Made by a program: the position numbers and the translations under genes. Below, one piece after another: positions 27,101 through 36,775 of a DNA stretch of 64,000 bases. This stretch comes from Pirellulales bacterium. GTDB taxonomy: Bacteria; Planctomycetota; Planctomycetia; Pirellulales; JADZDJ01. Numbering within the stretch: position 1 is the first letter of the stretch; each line of letters opens with the position of its first letter. Under the pieces are notes generated by a model, which searched no databases, was not told the DNA's origin, and saw nothing but the letters and a program-made list of their open reading frames with translations. The stretch is taken from NCBI GenBank assembly GCA_035499655.1, contig DATJYL010000214.1, forward strand, positions 30,120 through 94,119, written 5' to 3'.

Positions 27101-28574
27101 CCGGGCTGAAAATGTTGTGCACCGACATCATCAGCGTGTGCGCTTCCACCTGCGCTTCAATCGAAAGCGGCAAGTGCACCGCCATTTGGTCGCCGTCGAA
27201 GTCGGCGTTAAAGCCCTTGCACACCAGCGGATGTAACTTAATGGCGTTGCCTTCCACCAGCACCGGCTCAAAGGCTTGAATGCCCATGCGGTGCAGTGTC
27301 GGCGCGCGATTCAACAACACCGGATGATTGCGGATCACTTCTTCCAAAATGTCCCAGACTTCCGCGTCCTTGCGCTCCAGCATCTTTTTGGCCGACTTGA
27401 TCGTATCGGCGTGGCCCAACTCTTTAAGCCGTCGAATGATGAACGGCTGGAACAGTTCGAGGGCAATCTTCTTCGGCAGACCGCATTGATGCAGCCGCAA
27501 GTTCGGACCCACCACGATCACGCTGCGGGCCGAATAATCCACGCGCTTGCCCAGCAGGTTTTCGCGGAACCGGCCTTGCTTGCCCTTGATCATGTCGGTC
27601 AGCGATTTCAGCGGCCGATTGCTGCTGCCCAACACGGGGCGCTTGCAGCGGTTGTTATCGAACAGCGCGTCCACCGATTGTTGCAGCATCCGCTTTTCAT
27701 TACGGATAATCACTTCCGGCGCGTTCAAATCGACCAACTTTTTCAACCGGTTGTTGCGGTTGATAATGCGGCGATACAGGTCGTTCAAATCGCTCGTGGC
27801 GAAGTTGCCGCTGTCCAAGAGCACCAGCGGCCGCAAATCGGGCGGAATGACCGGAATCACGTCCAGCACCATCCACTCCGGCTTGTTGTCCGAATCGCGG
27901 ATGCTTTCCACAATTTTCAGCCGGTTGATCAGATCCTTTTTCTTTTGCTTGGAGTTCGTGGTGTTCAGCTCTTCGCGCAATTGCTTGGAGAGCGCCACCA
28001 AATCCATGTTGAGCAGCAGCTTGCGGGCCGCTTCGGCCCCCATTTCCGCATCGAAGGTTCCTTCGCCATATTGCTCGCGGGCCTGGCGATATTCTTCCTC
28101 GGTGAGCAATTGCTGTTTTTTTAGCGGCGTATCTTTCGGATCGGTGACCACGTAATCCTGAAAGTAAATCACCTTTTCCAGGCTCGTAGTTTTCATGTCC
28201 AGCAAGTTGCCCAAGCGGCTGGGCATGGCCTTGAAGAACCAAATGTGCACGACGGGCGCGGCCAGCTCAATATGTCCCATCCGCTTGCGTCGCACGCGGC
28301 TGTGAGTGACTTTGACGCCGCAGCGATCGCAGATCATGCCTTTGTATTTCATGCCGCGGTATTTGCCGCAGGCGCATTCCCAATCTTTTTCCGGTCCGAA
28401 AATGCGCTCGCAGAACAACCCGTCGCGTTCCGGCCGATAAGTGCGGTAATTAATGGTTTCCGGCTTTTTCACTTCGCCGAACGACCAACTGCGAATGTCG
28501 TGCGGCCGGGCCAGAGAAATTTTCACCGCCGAGTAATCGTTAATCCGGTCGTAAGAGGTTTCGCCAATGCTCAC
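24186..28574 (-). CDS. rpoC: DNA-directed RNA polymerase beta' subunit
   Basis: This encodes 1462 residues from a GTG preceded by a strong AAGGAGG. The first zinc site is CACGKY...CDRCG (C68, C70, C82, C85). The catalytic NADFDGDQ holds D458, D460 and D462. The second zinc cluster includes [13 protein letters not shown]. The trigger-loop and bridge-helix region follows ([20 protein letters not shown]). The tail after about residue 1400 is Ala/Thr/Gly-rich and variable. It directly follows rpoB. Confidence 0.98.
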   Translation of the reverse strand: MSIGETSYDRINDYSAVKISLARPHDIRSWSFGEVKKPETINYRTYRPERDGLFCERIFGPEKDWECACGKYRGMKYKGMICDRCGVKVTHSRVRRKRMGHIELAAPVVHIWFFKAMPSRLGNLLDMKTTSLEKVIYFQDYVVTDPKDTPLKKQQLLTEEEYRQAREQYGEGTFDAEMGAEAARKLLLNMDLVALSKQLREELNTTNSKQKKKDLINRLKIVESIRDSDNKPEWMVLDVIPVIPPDLRPLVLLDSGNFATSDLNDLYRRIINRNNRLKKLVDLNAPEVIIRNEKRMLQQSVDALFDNNRCKRPVLGSSNRPLKSLTDMIKGKQGRFRENLLGKRVDYSARSVIVVGPNLRLHQCGLPKKIALELFQPFIIRRLKELGHADTIKSAKKMLERKDAEVWDILEEVIRNHPVLLNRAPTLHRMGIQAFEPVLVEGNAIKLHPLVCKGFNADFDGDQMAVHLPLSIEAQVEAHTLMMSVHNIFSPANGNPIISPSQDVVMGCYYLSVSLPDRKGQGMVFSSIEEVQLAWSLGKIDTHARIKVKLPPHRRLKTDADTQAKAGAIIDTTVGRVRFNTILPTGMPFYNHPLRSSDLAKVISDCYQMLGRRATIDLLDDLNMLGFRESTRSGLSFGTDDLITPAMKSRIIGEAEREVQKRNKLYQRGIITEGERYNQVLDVWTHARERITTEMMEALESDFRRPGYVNPIYLMAHSGARGGVEQIRQLAGMRGLMAKPSGKIIETPIKANFREGLTVLEYFSSTHGARKGLADTALKTADSGYLTRKLADVAQNVVITTQDCGTTQGITKGVIYRGEKVEVSLADSIRGRVSRQNIVNPITDEIVVKENELITPTVARRIEQLGLERIQVRSPLTCDASLGVCRLCYGMDLSTGSMVEEGMAVGIIAAQSIGEPGTQLTMRTFHIGGVGQRAIEEKDYKAKKAGTVQFVRLKVVRTESGEQVVLTRNGELVILDPKGRELEKYEIPAGANLRVEENAEVKPGQVLCEWDPHSIPILAEVTGKVRYEDVIEGETMRIEKDPSGHVRRMVMEHKGDLHPQVVLEDEAGKILDFYYLPEKAYIEVNEGQAASAGTLLAKTPREVSGTQDITGGLPRVTEIFEARKPKDPAVIAEIDGTVEILGEKRRGKRTIIVRSESGIEREHLVSHGKHLRVHSSDFVRAGEALVDGPLVPHDILRISGEEAVQQYLTREIQNVYRSQRVDIDDKHIEIIVSQMLRKVRIESVGDTGLLPGSVMDKFEFRKVNQNLSGCLKITEKGDSEFEAGTIVPKDALEAANSQTEGLGGAPAKGTKPKSATASTQLLGITKAAVQSSSFISAASFQETTKVLTEAALAGKIDRLVGLKENVILGHLIPAGTGFKTFQESDVRIRREALEALAAQKEQVLTRAFPLLETAEDTNGSAAQTSGGATATATAEAPSESVPSGLDALLGDGGNGDNAESSE

Positions 28575-28671
28575 AGAAATCCTCCTTATAAAAAACTAGG
28601 CGCTTTCGCGTTTATCATTAAGTTCGTGATCTGTCGAAATGTGACTGCCGGTTTCAATTATGCCGATTCGG

Positions 28672-31600
28672 TCAAATCCGGCGTTTTTCCAATTGCATGT
28701 TCAGAGCCAGGCCGCGGATTTCGTTCGTCAGCACGTCGAAGCTGGCCGGGGTGCCGGCTTCCAACGTGTTTTCGCCCTTGACCATGGCCTCGTAAATTTT
28801 GGTGCGGCCTTCCACGTCGTCGCTCTTTACGGTGAGCAACTCCTGCAAAATGTAAGCGGCGCCGTACGCTTCCAAGGCCCACACTTCCATTTCGCCGAAT
28901 CGCTGTCCGCCGAACCGCGCCTTGCCCCCCAACGGCTGCTGCGTAATGAGCGAATACGGGCCCGTGCTGCGGGCATGCACCTTGTCGTCCACCAAATGAT
29001 GCAGCTTGAGCATGTAGATGTAGCCCACGGTGGTTTCCTGCTCCATGGGCTCGCCGGTGCGGCCATCGAACAGTTGTGCTTTGCCGTGCCTGGGCAGACC
29101 GGCTTTATCCAAGGCGGCGTTAATTTCTTCCTCGCTGGCGCCGTCGAACACCGGCGTGACAGCTCGAAAGCCCAGCGCCGCCGCCGCCCAGCCCAAGTGG
29201 GTTTCCAAAATTTGGCCCACGTTCATACGGCTGGGAACGCCCAGTGGATTGAGCAGAATTTGCACCGGCGTGCCGTCGGCCAAAAAGGGCATGTCTTCCT
29301 TGGGCAAAATTTTGGAGACCACGCCCTTGTTGCCATGTCGGCCGGCCATTTTATCGCCCACCGAAATCACGCGCTTGGCGGCAATGTACACTTTGACCAT
29401 TTGCAGCACGCCGCTGCGCAGTTCGTCGCCGCGCTTCATGCTGTTCAGCTTGCGATCACGGTCATCGATGGCCGCTTCCACTGCCGGCCACAGCGTTTTG
29501 TAAGCCTTTTCCACATCGGCCCGACGTTCCGGACTGCGAATGTCGATTGCATCCAGTTTGAAATTCGCCGCCTGCTCGGCCACGAATTTATGCTCCTGGT
29601 CGCGCACCAAAGGCGCGCCTTCCGCGTCGGTCAACGTTTTGTGGAGAATCGATTCAATTTCGCCGATCATCGCGCCAAACGCTTCGGCAATTTTGGCGTT
29701 GCCTTCGGTTTCGGCCGTTTTTAAATCTTTCTCGAATTTCTTGCGGTCGTCCTCGGACAAACTCATCCGGCGTGAGAATTTTTCCGTGTGGATGACAATG
29801 CCTTCTACGCCCGATGGCACTTCCAGCGAATCGTTCTTCACGTCTTCGCCCGCCCGGCCAAAAATCGCGTGCAGCAGTTTTTCCTCAGGCGTCAGCTCGG
29901 TTTTACTCTTCGGCGAAACCTTGCCCACTAAAATGTCGCCCGGCTGCACGTAAGTACCCACCCGCACGATGCCCGTCTCGTCTAAATTACGCAGTGCCTT
30001 TTCGCTGACGTTGGGAATGTCGCGCGTGAATTCCTCGCGGCCCAGCTTGGTTTCGCGAATTTCAATGTCGAACTCTTCGATGTGAATCGACGTGTACACG
30101 TCGTTCTGCACCAGCTCTTCGCTGATGATAATGGCATCCTCAAAGTTGAATCCGTCCCACGCCATGAAGCCGACCAGCACGTTGCGACCCAGCGACAGCT
30201 CGCCGTGGTAGGTCGCGGCCCCGTCGGCAATAACAGTTCCTTTTTCCACCTTATCACCCACGCCGACGACCGGCCGCTGGTTCTGGCAGGTCCGCTCGTT
30301 CAATCCTTTGAACTTGGTCAGTGGAATTTCCTCGTTGTTGATCACCACTTTGTCGGCGTCGACATACGTGACGGTTCCCTTCTTGGGCGACCGCAGCAGC
30401 ATGCTGGAGTTGATCGCCACGTCGACTTCCATGCCCGTGCCCACCAGCGGCGGTTCCGTAACCAACAGCGGCACCGCCTGCCGTTGCATGTTGGAACCCA
30501 TCAGCGCGCGGTTGGCGTCGTCGTGTTCCAAGAAAGGAATCAGGCCCGCCGAAACACCCACCATTTGGCTCGGCGCCACGTCGATGTAGTCAACCTTGTC
30601 GACCGGCACCAATTCAAAGTCGGACCGGTAACGCGCAATAATGTTTTCGCCCGACAAATGGCCGTTCACCACCGGCGCATCGGCCGGAGCCAAGTACGCG
30701 TCCATTTCCTGATCTGCCCGTAACCACTCCACCTGATCGGTCAACTTGCCTTTATTGATTTTGCGGTAGGGCGTAACCAAAAAGCCGTATTCATCCACAG
30801 CCGCGTAAATTCCCAGGCTGGAAATCAAGCCGATGTTTGTGCCTTCAGGCGTTTCAATGGGACAAATGCGCCCATAGTGCGAAATGTGCACGTCGCGCAC
30901 TTCAAACCCGGCCCGTTTACGGTTCAAGCCGCCGGGACCCAATGCCGAAAGCCGCCGCTCGTGCGTGAGCATCGACAGCGGATTGGTTTGATCCACCACT
31001 TGCGACAACTCGCCGCGGCCAAAAAAGTATTCAATCGCCGCCGAAATGCTCTTGGGATTGATCAGCGTGCGCGGGGTCATGTCTTCCACTTCTTTCAAGC
31101 TCATCCGCTCCTGCACGGTGCGACGCAGCTTGAGAAAGCCCTTGCGCAATTCGTCAGAAGCCAACTCGTCGATGGTCCGCAAACGGCGATTGCCCAAGTG
31201 GTCAATGTCGTCCACCTCGTAACCTTCGCCGCCCCCTTCATTCAGCTTGATGACGTATTTAATGGCGCTGATTAAATCCTCCGGTCGCAGCGTCATTTCG
31301 CTTTCCGGTACATTCAACCGCAGCTTGCGGTTAATGCGGAATCGCCCGACACGCCCCAAACGGTAACGGTTGGTGTCGTAAAACTTCTCGTGAAACAGCG
31401 CTTTGGCCTTTTCCAACTGCGCCGGATTGCCAGGCCGCAGCCGCTGGTAAATCCGCAATAGCGCTTCCTCGTGGCTGCCGGTCGTGTCTTCTTCCAGGCT
31501 GTTAAGAATGAGCGGGATTTTCACGTCCGCCATCACTTCCACGCTCGACAAGCCCGAAGTGCAAATGGTTTCGGCCAAATTCTTCGTGATTTTGTGCCCC

Positions 31601-32385
31601 GCTTCCACGATGATTTCGCCGGCGCGTTCGCTGCTGGCCGGGTACACAATGTCGGTGACGGCAATTTTGCCCTCGATTTTTCCCACGCTCCGGCCGTCGA
31701 CCACTTTTTCCATGTGCGATTCGTAAAACGTCCGCAACAAGTCGGCGTCTTGGCCATATTTGGGATCCATCGCCCGCAACAGCATCATCGCCGAGAACTT
31801 GCCGCTTTGGTCGATGCGCACTTGCAGCGTGTCCTTTTTCGACACGTTCAGCTCAATCCAACTGCCGCGCTCCGGAATGATGCGGGCGCTGAATATTTTC
31901 CGTTCGCCGGTGTCAGTTTCGGTGACAAAATCCACGCCGGGACTGCGGTGCAATTGGCTGACCACCACGCGCTCGGCGCCGTTGATAATGAACTCGCCGC
32001 CGCCCAGCATGATGGGAATATCGCCCAGGTACACTTCTTCTTCGATCGGCTCGGCCTTCGTCAGTCGCAGCCACACGCGGAACGGCCGCCCGTAAGTCAG
32101 CCGCAACTGCCGGCACTCGTGCGGTTCATACCGCGGCTTGCCCAACTCGTAGCGAATGTATTCCAGCTTCAGATTTTTATCGTAGCTTTCGATCGGGAAA
32201 ATCTCGCGCAGCACCGATTCAATGCCCTGGTCCTTGCGTTTGTTGCTGGGCACGTCGTACTGCAGAAAATTTTCGTAGCTGCGGGTTTGGATTTGCGTCA
32301 AATCGGGAATCGCAAACAGCTCGCGGCCGCTGCCAAACTTGCGAATTTCTTGCGGGGTAATACGTCGTTGAGCCGAAGTCGCCAT
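28672..32385 (-). CDS. rpoB: DNA-directed RNA polymerase beta subunit
   Basis: This encodes 1237 residues. The rifampicin pocket is at about residues 459-484 ([20 protein letters not shown]). The key D465, H475 and S480 are as in sensitive enzymes, while the E. coli F514 and M515 positions are both valine. [19 protein letters not shown] and the C-terminal [10 protein letters not shown] are conserved. It has a CAGGAG ribosome binding site. It lies between rplL and rpoC. Confidence 0.98.
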   Translation of the reverse strand: MATSAQRRITPQEIRKFGSGRELFAIPDLTQIQTRSYENFLQYDVPSNKRKDQGIESVLREIFPIESYDKNLKLEYIRYELGKPRYEPHECRQLRLTYGRPFRVWLRLTKAEPIEEEVYLGDIPIMLGGGEFIINGAERVVVSQLHRSPGVDFVTETDTGERKIFSARIIPERGSWIELNVSKKDTLQVRIDQSGKFSAMMLLRAMDPKYGQDADLLRTFYESHMEKVVDGRSVGKIEGKIAVTDIVYPASSERAGEIIVEAGHKITKNLAETICTSGLSSVEVMADVKIPLILNSLEEDTTGSHEEALLRIYQRLRPGNPAQLEKAKALFHEKFYDTNRYRLGRVGRFRINRKLRLNVPESEMTLRPEDLISAIKYVIKLNEGGGEGYEVDDIDHLGNRRLRTIDELASDELRKGFLKLRRTVQERMSLKEVEDMTPRTLINPKSISAAIEYFFGRGELSQVVDQTNPLSMLTHERRLSALGPGGLNRKRAGFEVRDVHISHYGRICPIETPEGTNIGLISSLGIYAAVDEYGFLVTPYRKINKGKLTDQVEWLRADQEMDAYLAPADAPVVNGHLSGENIIARYRSDFELVPVDKVDYIDVAPSQMVGVSAGLIPFLEHDDANRALMGSNMQRQAVPLLVTEPPLVGTGMEVDVAINSSMLLRSPKKGTVTYVDADKVVINNEEIPLTKFKGLNERTCQNQRPVVGVGDKVEKGTVIADGAATYHGELSLGRNVLVGFMAWDGFNFEDAIIISEELVQNDVYTSIHIEEFDIEIRETKLGREEFTRDIPNVSEKALRNLDETGIVRVGTYVQPGDILVGKVSPKSKTELTPEEKLLHAIFGRAGEDVKNDSLEVPSGVEGIVIHTEKFSRRMSLSEDDRKKFEKDLKTAETEGNAKIAEAFGAMIGEIESILHKTLTDAEGAPLVRDQEHKFVAEQAANFKLDAIDIRSPERRADVEKAYKTLWPAVEAAIDDRDRKLNSMKRGDELRSGVLQMVKVYIAAKRVISVGDKMAGRHGNKGVVSKILPKEDMPFLADGTPVQILLNPLGVPSRMNVGQILETHLGWAAAALGFRAVTPVFDGASEEEINAALDKAGLPRHGKAQLFDGRTGEPMEQETTVGYIYMLKLHHLVDDKVHARSTGPYSLITQQPLGGKARFGGQRFGEMEVWALEAYGAAYILQELLTVKSDDVEGRTKIYEAMVKGENTLEAGTPASFDVLTNEIRGLALNMQLEKRRI

Positions 32386-32699
32386 AGGACAAATCGCTCC
32401 TGAAAAAATCGTGGCCGCCGCAATGTGAATTCGTTGCCGCGGTCGAATGAGGCAAAATTACCAGCGCGCGAGCCGCAACCAGCGCCGCGCCACAGCGTCA
32501 ATGCAAGGGATTGCCAATGCAATTGCCTGAATCAATCCATTAAGAGATGGCCCGCCAGCTTGACCGCCTATCGCGTGTCATACCAGCCAAGACCAACTGA
32601 GCGAGCTAAAGTTGACCCGATCCACCGTCGATGCCGACTGTCTGACACTGGCCGCCAAAAAATTGACGCCCATCGCAGGCTGCCGGTTCCGGGCATCCG
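32386..32699. other. Gap between rplL and rpoB
   Basis: This 314-base spacer contains no gene. It has a short imperfect repeat (CAATGCAAGGGATTGCCAAT near 32509) and a ribosome binding site next to rpoB. In many bacteria this gap carries the attenuator or processing site that sets beta subunit levels. I see no clear terminator. Confidence 0.4.
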
Positions 32700-33113
32700 T
32701 TACTTGACCGACACTTTCGCGCCGGCTTCCTCCAATTCCTTCTTTGCCTTCTCCGCATCTTCTTTGGAAACGCCTTCCTTCACCTTGCTGGGGGCGCCCT
32801 CCACCAAATCTTTGGCTTCTTTCAAGCCCAGGTTAGTCAGTGCCCGGATGACCTTAATGACGCCGATTTTCTTGGCGGCGTCAAAGCCTTCCAGGACCAC
32901 GTCGAATTCGGTTTTGGCTTCCGCCGCCGGAGCGGCTGCGGCGCCGCCTGGGGCGGCCATCATCACGGCTCCGCCGGCAGCCGCTTTGATGCCGTGCACG
33001 TCTTCTAAGTAATCGCTCAGTTCCTTAGCTTGTTTCAAGGTCAGGGCGACAATCTTGTCCCCCAGTTCTTTCGTTTTTCCGGTAAACTCACGCGTTGCTT
33101 CAGCAGTGGCCAT
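32700..33113 (-). CDS. rplL: 50S ribosomal protein bL12
   Basis: This encodes 137 residues from the ATG at 33113. The N-terminal dimerisation helices are followed by an Ala/Gly-rich hinge (about residues 45-66). The C-terminal domain is [20 protein letters not shown], then [18 protein letters not shown]. bL12 forms the stalk that recruits EF-Tu and EF-G. It follows rplJ. Confidence 0.97.
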   Translation of the reverse strand: MATAEATREFTGKTKELGDKIVALTLKQAKELSDYLEDVHGIKAAAGGAVMMAAPGGAAAAPAAEAKTEFDVVLEGFDAAKKIGVIKVIRALTNLGLKEAKDLVEGAPSKVKEGVSKEDAEKAKKELEEAGAKVSVK

Positions 33114-33231
33114 GGCTACAAACTTCCTTTCTAGTCGTGTAAAAAACTGTTTATCGATTCGCGGCTCGCCGGAACCGCTGGATTTCAAAATTTCCGATCG
33201 AGTATCTAAATTTGATCTTCGCTACATTTGA

Positions 33232-33270
33232 TCTTCTCTGTGTCTCCGCGTCTGTGCGGTGAAATTAACC
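33232..33270. repeat. CTCCGCGTCTGTGCGG word between rplL and rplJ
   Basis: A single arm reads TCTGTGTCTCCGCGTCTGTG then CGGTGAAATTAACC. It belongs to the CCGCAGAGACACAGAGG word family and overlaps the 3' end of rplJ by a few bases. Confidence 0.55.
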
Positions 33271-33837
33271 TGCCGCAGGTGTTTCCGCTGCCGGAGCCGC
33301 TTCGCCGCCGCCGGCCTTCTCCAAATTCTCCGCATGGGTTTTCACTTGATTGACCAGTGTCCCGCCGGCCCCCTTGAGTTGTCCGGCAAGCCGCGCGCCC
33401 GGCCCCAGAATCTGTCCCACCAGCATCGATAATTGCTCAGTGCGCGAGGGCCACTTGCTGACTTCTTTGATTTGTGCCGGCGTTAGCTTGCCGCCGTCCA
33501 TGGTCCCGCCGCGAGTGGCGAACCCTTCGAACTCTTTCGCTTCGGAAAGTTTGACGATTTCTTTGGTCAGAGACACGAAATCATCCGCGCCCCACACAAT
33601 GGCCAGCGTCCCTTCCACGCCTTCAAACGCCGGCGCCAGCGGAGTGCCCTCGGTCGCCCGCCGGGCCATGCTGTTTTTGATGACTTCCAGTTTGATGTTT
33701 TTTTTGCGCAACTCGCCACGCAGCTTCGTCGTGCGAATGGCATCCAGCCCCACGACATTGACCAACAGCGCGTCATTCACGCCGGTTAGTTGATTTCGCA
33801 AATCGCGAGTCAGCAAGTCTTTGACAAATTTACTCAT
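33265..33837 (-). CDS. rplJ: 50S ribosomal protein uL10
   Basis: This encodes 190 residues: the N-terminal rRNA-binding domain (VGLDAIRTTKLRGELRKKNI, then KNSMARRA), GTLAIVWGADDFVSLTKEI, and a C-terminal helix ending in an Ala/Pro tail. uL10 carries the bL12 stalk. It usually represses its own operon. The leader here contains the palindrome at 33859-33883. Confidence 0.96.
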   Translation of the reverse strand: MSKFVKDLLTRDLRNQLTGVNDALLVNVVGLDAIRTTKLRGELRKKNIKLEVIKNSMARRATEGTPLAPAFEGVEGTLAIVWGADDFVSLTKEIVKLSEAKEFEGFATRGGTMDGGKLTPAQIKEVSKWPSRTEQLSMLVGQILGPGARLAGQLKGAGGTLVNQVKTHAENLEKAGGGEAAPAAETPAAG

Positions 33838-33858
33838 GGCTTCAAGTTTCGTGTATTT

Positions 33859-33883
33859 AGCTCCCGGTCATTGACCGGGGGCT
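33859..33883. repeat. Compact palindrome in the rplA-rplJ gap
   Basis: AGCTCCCGGTCA is followed by TTGACCGGGGGCT. The central stem CCCGGTCA/TGACCGGG is perfect. The tail GGGGGCTAACTGA matches the palindrome at 16854-16870. It lies just upstream of the rplJ start. Confidence 0.7.
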
Positions 33884-33907
33884 AACTGAATGACTTAAAC
33901 TTCCTTC

Positions 33908-34591
33908 TTACGCGGCGATTTTTAATCCCGGCGTCATCGCGCCGCTGACGGTAATGCTTTTCACGTACACGCCTTTAACGCTGTGCGGCTTCATGTGCAA
34001 AATTTGGTCGATGAAAGCGCGGATGTTTTCGGCCAGCTTCTTTTCATCGAAGCTCAACTTGCCCACCACCGCATGAACAATGCCCGTTGGGTCGTTGCGG
34101 AACTCCACCTTGCCCGCCTTGTATTCCTTCACGGTTTTGCCAATGTCCGGAGTCACCGTGCCGGCCCGCGGCGACGGCATCAACCCCTTGGGGCCCAACG
34201 CTTTACCGAGCGGACCGACCAAACCCATCATGTCCGGCGCGGCAATACAGGCTTCGAAATCGGTCCAACCGCCCTTAATTTTGGCGGCTAAGTCTTCGGC
34301 GCCCACTTCGTCGGCGCCGGCGGCTTTGGCTTCCTCGGCTTTATCTCCCTTGGCGAACACCACTACTTTTTTCGATTTGCCGATGCCGTGCGGTAGCACG
34401 ATCGAGCCGCGCACCAACTGATCGGCCTGTTTCGGATCGATGCCCAAACGTATGGAAAGTTCCACCGTTTGATCGAACTTTCGCGGCGGAAATTGCTTGA
34501 GAATTTTCACCGCTTCATCCACCGACATGGCAGCTTCCGATTTCGGCAGCTTCTCCATCATCGTTTTCATGCGCTTCGCAACTTTGACCAT
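33908..34591 (-). CDS. rplA: 50S ribosomal protein uL1
   Basis: This encodes 227 residues from the ATG at 34591. Motifs are [40 protein letters not shown], the signature [20 protein letters not shown] and the end [18 protein letters not shown]. uL1 forms the mobile L1 stalk at the E site. It follows rplK. Confidence 0.97.
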   Translation of the reverse strand: MVKVAKRMKTMMEKLPKSEAAMSVDEAVKILKQFPPRKFDQTVELSIRLGIDPKQADQLVRGSIVLPHGIGKSKKVVVFAKGDKAEEAKAAGADEVGAEDLAAKIKGGWTDFEACIAAPDMMGLVGPLGKALGPKGLMPSPRAGTVTPDIGKTVKEYKAGKVEFRNDPTGIVHAVVGKLSFDEKKLAENIRAFIDQILHMKPHSVKGVYVKSITVSGAMTPGLKIAA

Positions 34592-34658
34592 CGTGTTCAC
34601 CAACTGAGATTTGCGTGTCACCAACTGTGTTTTAAGTTTTTTGCTTGATTCTGCTACT

Positions 34659-34674
34659 AAACCGCAAGCGGTTT
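34659..34674. repeat. AAACCGCAAGCGGTTT palindrome
   Basis: A perfect 7-base stem AAACCGC/GCGGTTT with an AA centre lies between rplK and rplA. Related CCGCTTGCGGTTTAGC is at about 51107-51122, and CTAAACCGCCAGCGG at about 15883-15897. Confidence 0.6.
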
Positions 34675-34707
34675 GCCGACCCGTGTCCAATCCCTATCTC
34701 TGCGCCC

Positions 34708-35133
34708 TCATCCCTCAACCTCAATTCCCATGCTGCGGGCCGTCCCTTCGATCATCCGCCGGGCATGATCGGGATCGGTGGCGTTCAGATCGGCAGCCTT
34801 CAGTTTCACAATTTTGTCCAACTGTTCTTTCTTCACCTTGCCGACTTTTTCCTTGTTCGGCACGCCCGAGCCTTTGGCAATGCCGGCCGCTTGCTTGAGC
34901 AGGGCGGCCGCTGGTGGGCTTTTGCAAACAAAGTCGAAGCTGCGGTCGTTGTACACATTCACCACTACGGGAATGGCCATGCCGCCGGCATCGCGCGTCC
35001 GTTCGTTAAATTGCTGTACGAACTGACCCAAGTTGATGCCGAATTTACCCAGCGAGGTGCCGACCGGTGGCGCAGGCGTGGCCTGCCCGCCGGGCACTTG
35101 AAATTTCGTCGTTCCAACAAGTTGCTTGGCCAT
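34708..35133 (-). CDS. rplK: 50S ribosomal protein uL11
   Basis: This encodes 141 residues. It holds GGQATPAPPVGTSLGKFGIN, the conserved NDRSFDFVCKSPPAAALL, and the C-terminal domain ARRMIEGTARSMGI that binds the GTPase-associated 23S rRNA. It follows nusG as in the standard rif region. Confidence 0.97.
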   Translation of the reverse strand: MAKQLVGTTKFQVPGGQATPAPPVGTSLGKFGINLGQFVQQFNERTRDAGGMAIPVVVNVYNDRSFDFVCKSPPAAALLKQAAGIAKGSGVPNKEKVGKVKKEQLDKIVKLKAADLNATDPDHARRMIEGTARSMGIEVEG

Positions 35134-35151
35134 GTTTTTGTATTAGGTTGC

Positions 35152-35167
35152 GCCGCCTGGAGGCGGC
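35152..35167. repeat. GCCGCCTGGAGGCGGC palindrome
   Basis: A perfect 7-base stem GCCGCCT/AGGCGGC with a GG centre, followed by GGCTAAAC. It is in the nusG-rplK gap and resembles the other compact palindromes in layout. Confidence 0.65.
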
Positions 35168-35200
35168 GGCTAAACGGATTGTTTCAAATGCAAACTTCAA

Positions 35201-36013
35201 TTACAGCGGCTCGATTTGCCAATGCTCCAATTCCACTGGCGTGGGTCGACCGAAAATGTTGATAATCACGCTCACGCGGCCGCTGGCTTCGTTGATGGCG
35301 TCCACTTCTCCTTCAAAATTCTCGAACGTGCCTTCGTTGATTTTGACCCGATCTCCCTTTTTCACGCGAATATTCAGCCGCGGCGCGTCGTCCGTTTTTT
35401 CCTCAGTCTTGGAGATAATTTTCGCAATGTCCTGGGGGGCCATGGGCGAGGGCCGGCCAATCGAGCCGGTGAAATCACCAATGCCCGCCGTGTCGCGCAC
35501 CAGGTACCACGTGTCGTCGTTGATCTCCATCTGCACGACCAGGTACCCCGGATACAGCTTTCGTTTGACGACCTTCTTTTTTCCGCCTTTGAATTCGGTG
35601 ACCGTTTCAATCGGCACAATAATGTCGCCGAAGTACTTACCCAGTCCGGCCCGTTCCACGTTGCGTTTCAATCCTTCTCGAATGGAATCTTCCCGGTTGC
35701 TTTGCACCTTGAGGATGTACCACTCCATTTTGACCGGCCGGTCGTCATCTTCCACGGCTACGGCAATGCCCTTGGGCTCATGTTCCGGCTCGAGCTCCGG
35801 CTCGGGCTCCGGGGACTGAACAGATTCGGCCGCTTCAATATCATCACCCCCGGTTGCATCCGGCGCATGGCTGGCGGGACCCGTGGGCGCGGCCGCGGTG
35901 ACAACATCCCGTGGCGCGGCATCATCCGGCGGCAACTGCCCGGGCGCAACGCTACCCGCGCCGCCCGCAGACGGGTTTGAAACATTCTCCGTGTTTTCCC
36001 AAACATCATTCAC
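35201..36013 (-). CDS. nusG: Transcription termination/antitermination protein NusG
   Basis: This encodes 270 residues if translation starts at the GTG at 36013. The frame continues upstream but would overlap secE. The NGN domain begins near residue 97 (EWYILKVQSNREDSIREGLK) and includes YPGYLVVQMEIND. The KOW domain closes the protein (KKGDRVKINEGTFENFEGEV). About 95 residues of acidic, Pro-rich sequence (PEPEPELEPEHEPK) precede the NGN. NusG speeds RNA polymerase and links it to Rho or the ribosome. It starts 16 bases after the secE stop. Confidence 0.92.
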   Translation of the reverse strand: MNDVWENTENVSNPSAGGAGSVAPGQLPPDDAAPRDVVTAAAPTGPASHAPDATGGDDIEAAESVQSPEPEPELEPEHEPKGIAVAVEDDDRPVKMEWYILKVQSNREDSIREGLKRNVERAGLGKYFGDIIVPIETVTEFKGGKKKVVKRKLYPGYLVVQMEINDDTWYLVRDTAGIGDFTGSIGRPSPMAPQDIAKIISKTEEKTDDAPRLNIRVKKGDRVKINEGTFENFEGEVDAINEASGRVSVIINIFGRPTPVELEHWQIEPL

Positions 36014-36029
36014 GTTATTTACTGCCCTG

Positions 36030-36554
36030 TTACATGTGCAGCAGACCCAACAAAAAGCTCCAAAACGTGTCGTAAAACCACAACAGCACGGCAAATCCGA
36101 TAATGGTGAAAATGACCACCATCGAACTGCGAATCAGTTCGTGCCGCGTCGGCCAGGAAACCTTGGTCATTTCCGCCTCCACGGCAATCAAAAAATCCGC
36201 AAACCGCGGCAAGTTCACCAACCGATAAACAAGCCACCCGCCCACAACCAAAATGGCAAACGGGACGCCATACTTCAAACCCGAACGATGCGCAAATTCG
36301 CTCAACCGCCATGCGCCCAGAGCAATCGCTGCCAGCAACGCAAAAAACGTAATTTGTCGGATGACGCGTCCTTGGCTGCGCTTGTACACCCCCAACTGAA
36401 ATAACCAATGCGTGCCCGCGGTCATGCGGCGATCCTTCTTTCGTTTTGCGACTTCGCTCCGATTGCTGACCGACCGGGCCGAACTCTCGGCTCCGTTTTG
36501 TTTATCTTCTTCCGTATGTTCTTCGTGGTCTGCCGTGACGTGTTGTTTGGACAT
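36030..36554 (-). CDS. secE: Preprotein translocase subunit SecE
   Basis: This encodes 174 residues from the ATG at 36554. The upstream frame to 36662 is repeat DNA. The conserved SecE segment is FLIAVEAEMTKVSWPTRHEL with the final membrane helix (VVIFTIIGFAVLLWFYDTFW). Two more hydrophobic segments precede it (about residues 68-85 and 95-112), giving the three-helix form seen in E. coli. The first 65 residues are acidic, then basic. It lies between tRNA-Trp and nusG. Confidence 0.93.
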   Translation of the reverse strand: MSKQHVTADHEEHTEEDKQNGAESSARSVSNRSEVAKRKKDRRMTAGTHWLFQLGVYKRSQGRVIRQITFFALLAAIALGAWRLSEFAHRSGLKYGVPFAILVVGGWLVYRLVNLPRFADFLIAVEAEMTKVSWPTRHELIRSSMVVIFTIIGFAVLLWFYDTFWSFLLGLLHM

Positions 36555-36590
36555 AATGGTTACCTCGTGCATCCTGCACCACCGAACGTG

Positions 36591-36658
36591 GTAAGTGGTG
36601 AGTTCCGCCAGTGGTGAGTACATCCACCGCCCGAACTCACCACTCACCGATTCACCAC
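36591..36658. repeat. GTGGTGAGT-word hairpin between secE and tRNA-Trp
   Basis: Left arm GTAAGTGGTGAGTTCCGCCA then GTGGTGAGT (36591-36619). Right arm ACTCACCACTCACCGATTCA then CCAC (36635-36658). The arms are inverted copies of the same word. Confidence 0.75.
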
Positions 36659-36666
36659 ACACCGAC

Positions 36667-36742
36667 TGGCAGGGGCGAAGGGACTTGAACCCCCAACCGC
36701 TGGTTTTGGAGACCAGTGCTCTGCCAATTGAGCTACACCCCT
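36667..36742 (-). tRNA. tRNA-Trp (CCA)
   Basis: A full cloverleaf on the minus strand starts AGGGGTGTAGCTCAATTGG. Anticodon loop CTCCAAA gives CCA (Trp). The T-arm is GGTTCAAGTCC. Unlike the other tRNAs here, the 3' CCA is encoded (36667-36669). It lies between tuf and secE, a common bacterial order. Confidence 0.95.
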
Positions 36743-36775
36743 AGGTTAAATCCGAAGCTCCAAATCCGATTGACT

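Noticed and set aside
28672..32385. rpoB as a rifampicin-resistant variant
   Set aside because: Two pocket positions differ from E. coli (both valine), but the main resistance residues D465, H475 and S480 are wild type. Resistance cannot be inferred.
36014..36094. Longer NusG start overlapping secE
   Set aside because: The added residues are Cys-rich and derive from the secE 3' end in another frame. The GTG at 36013 is just after the secE stop.
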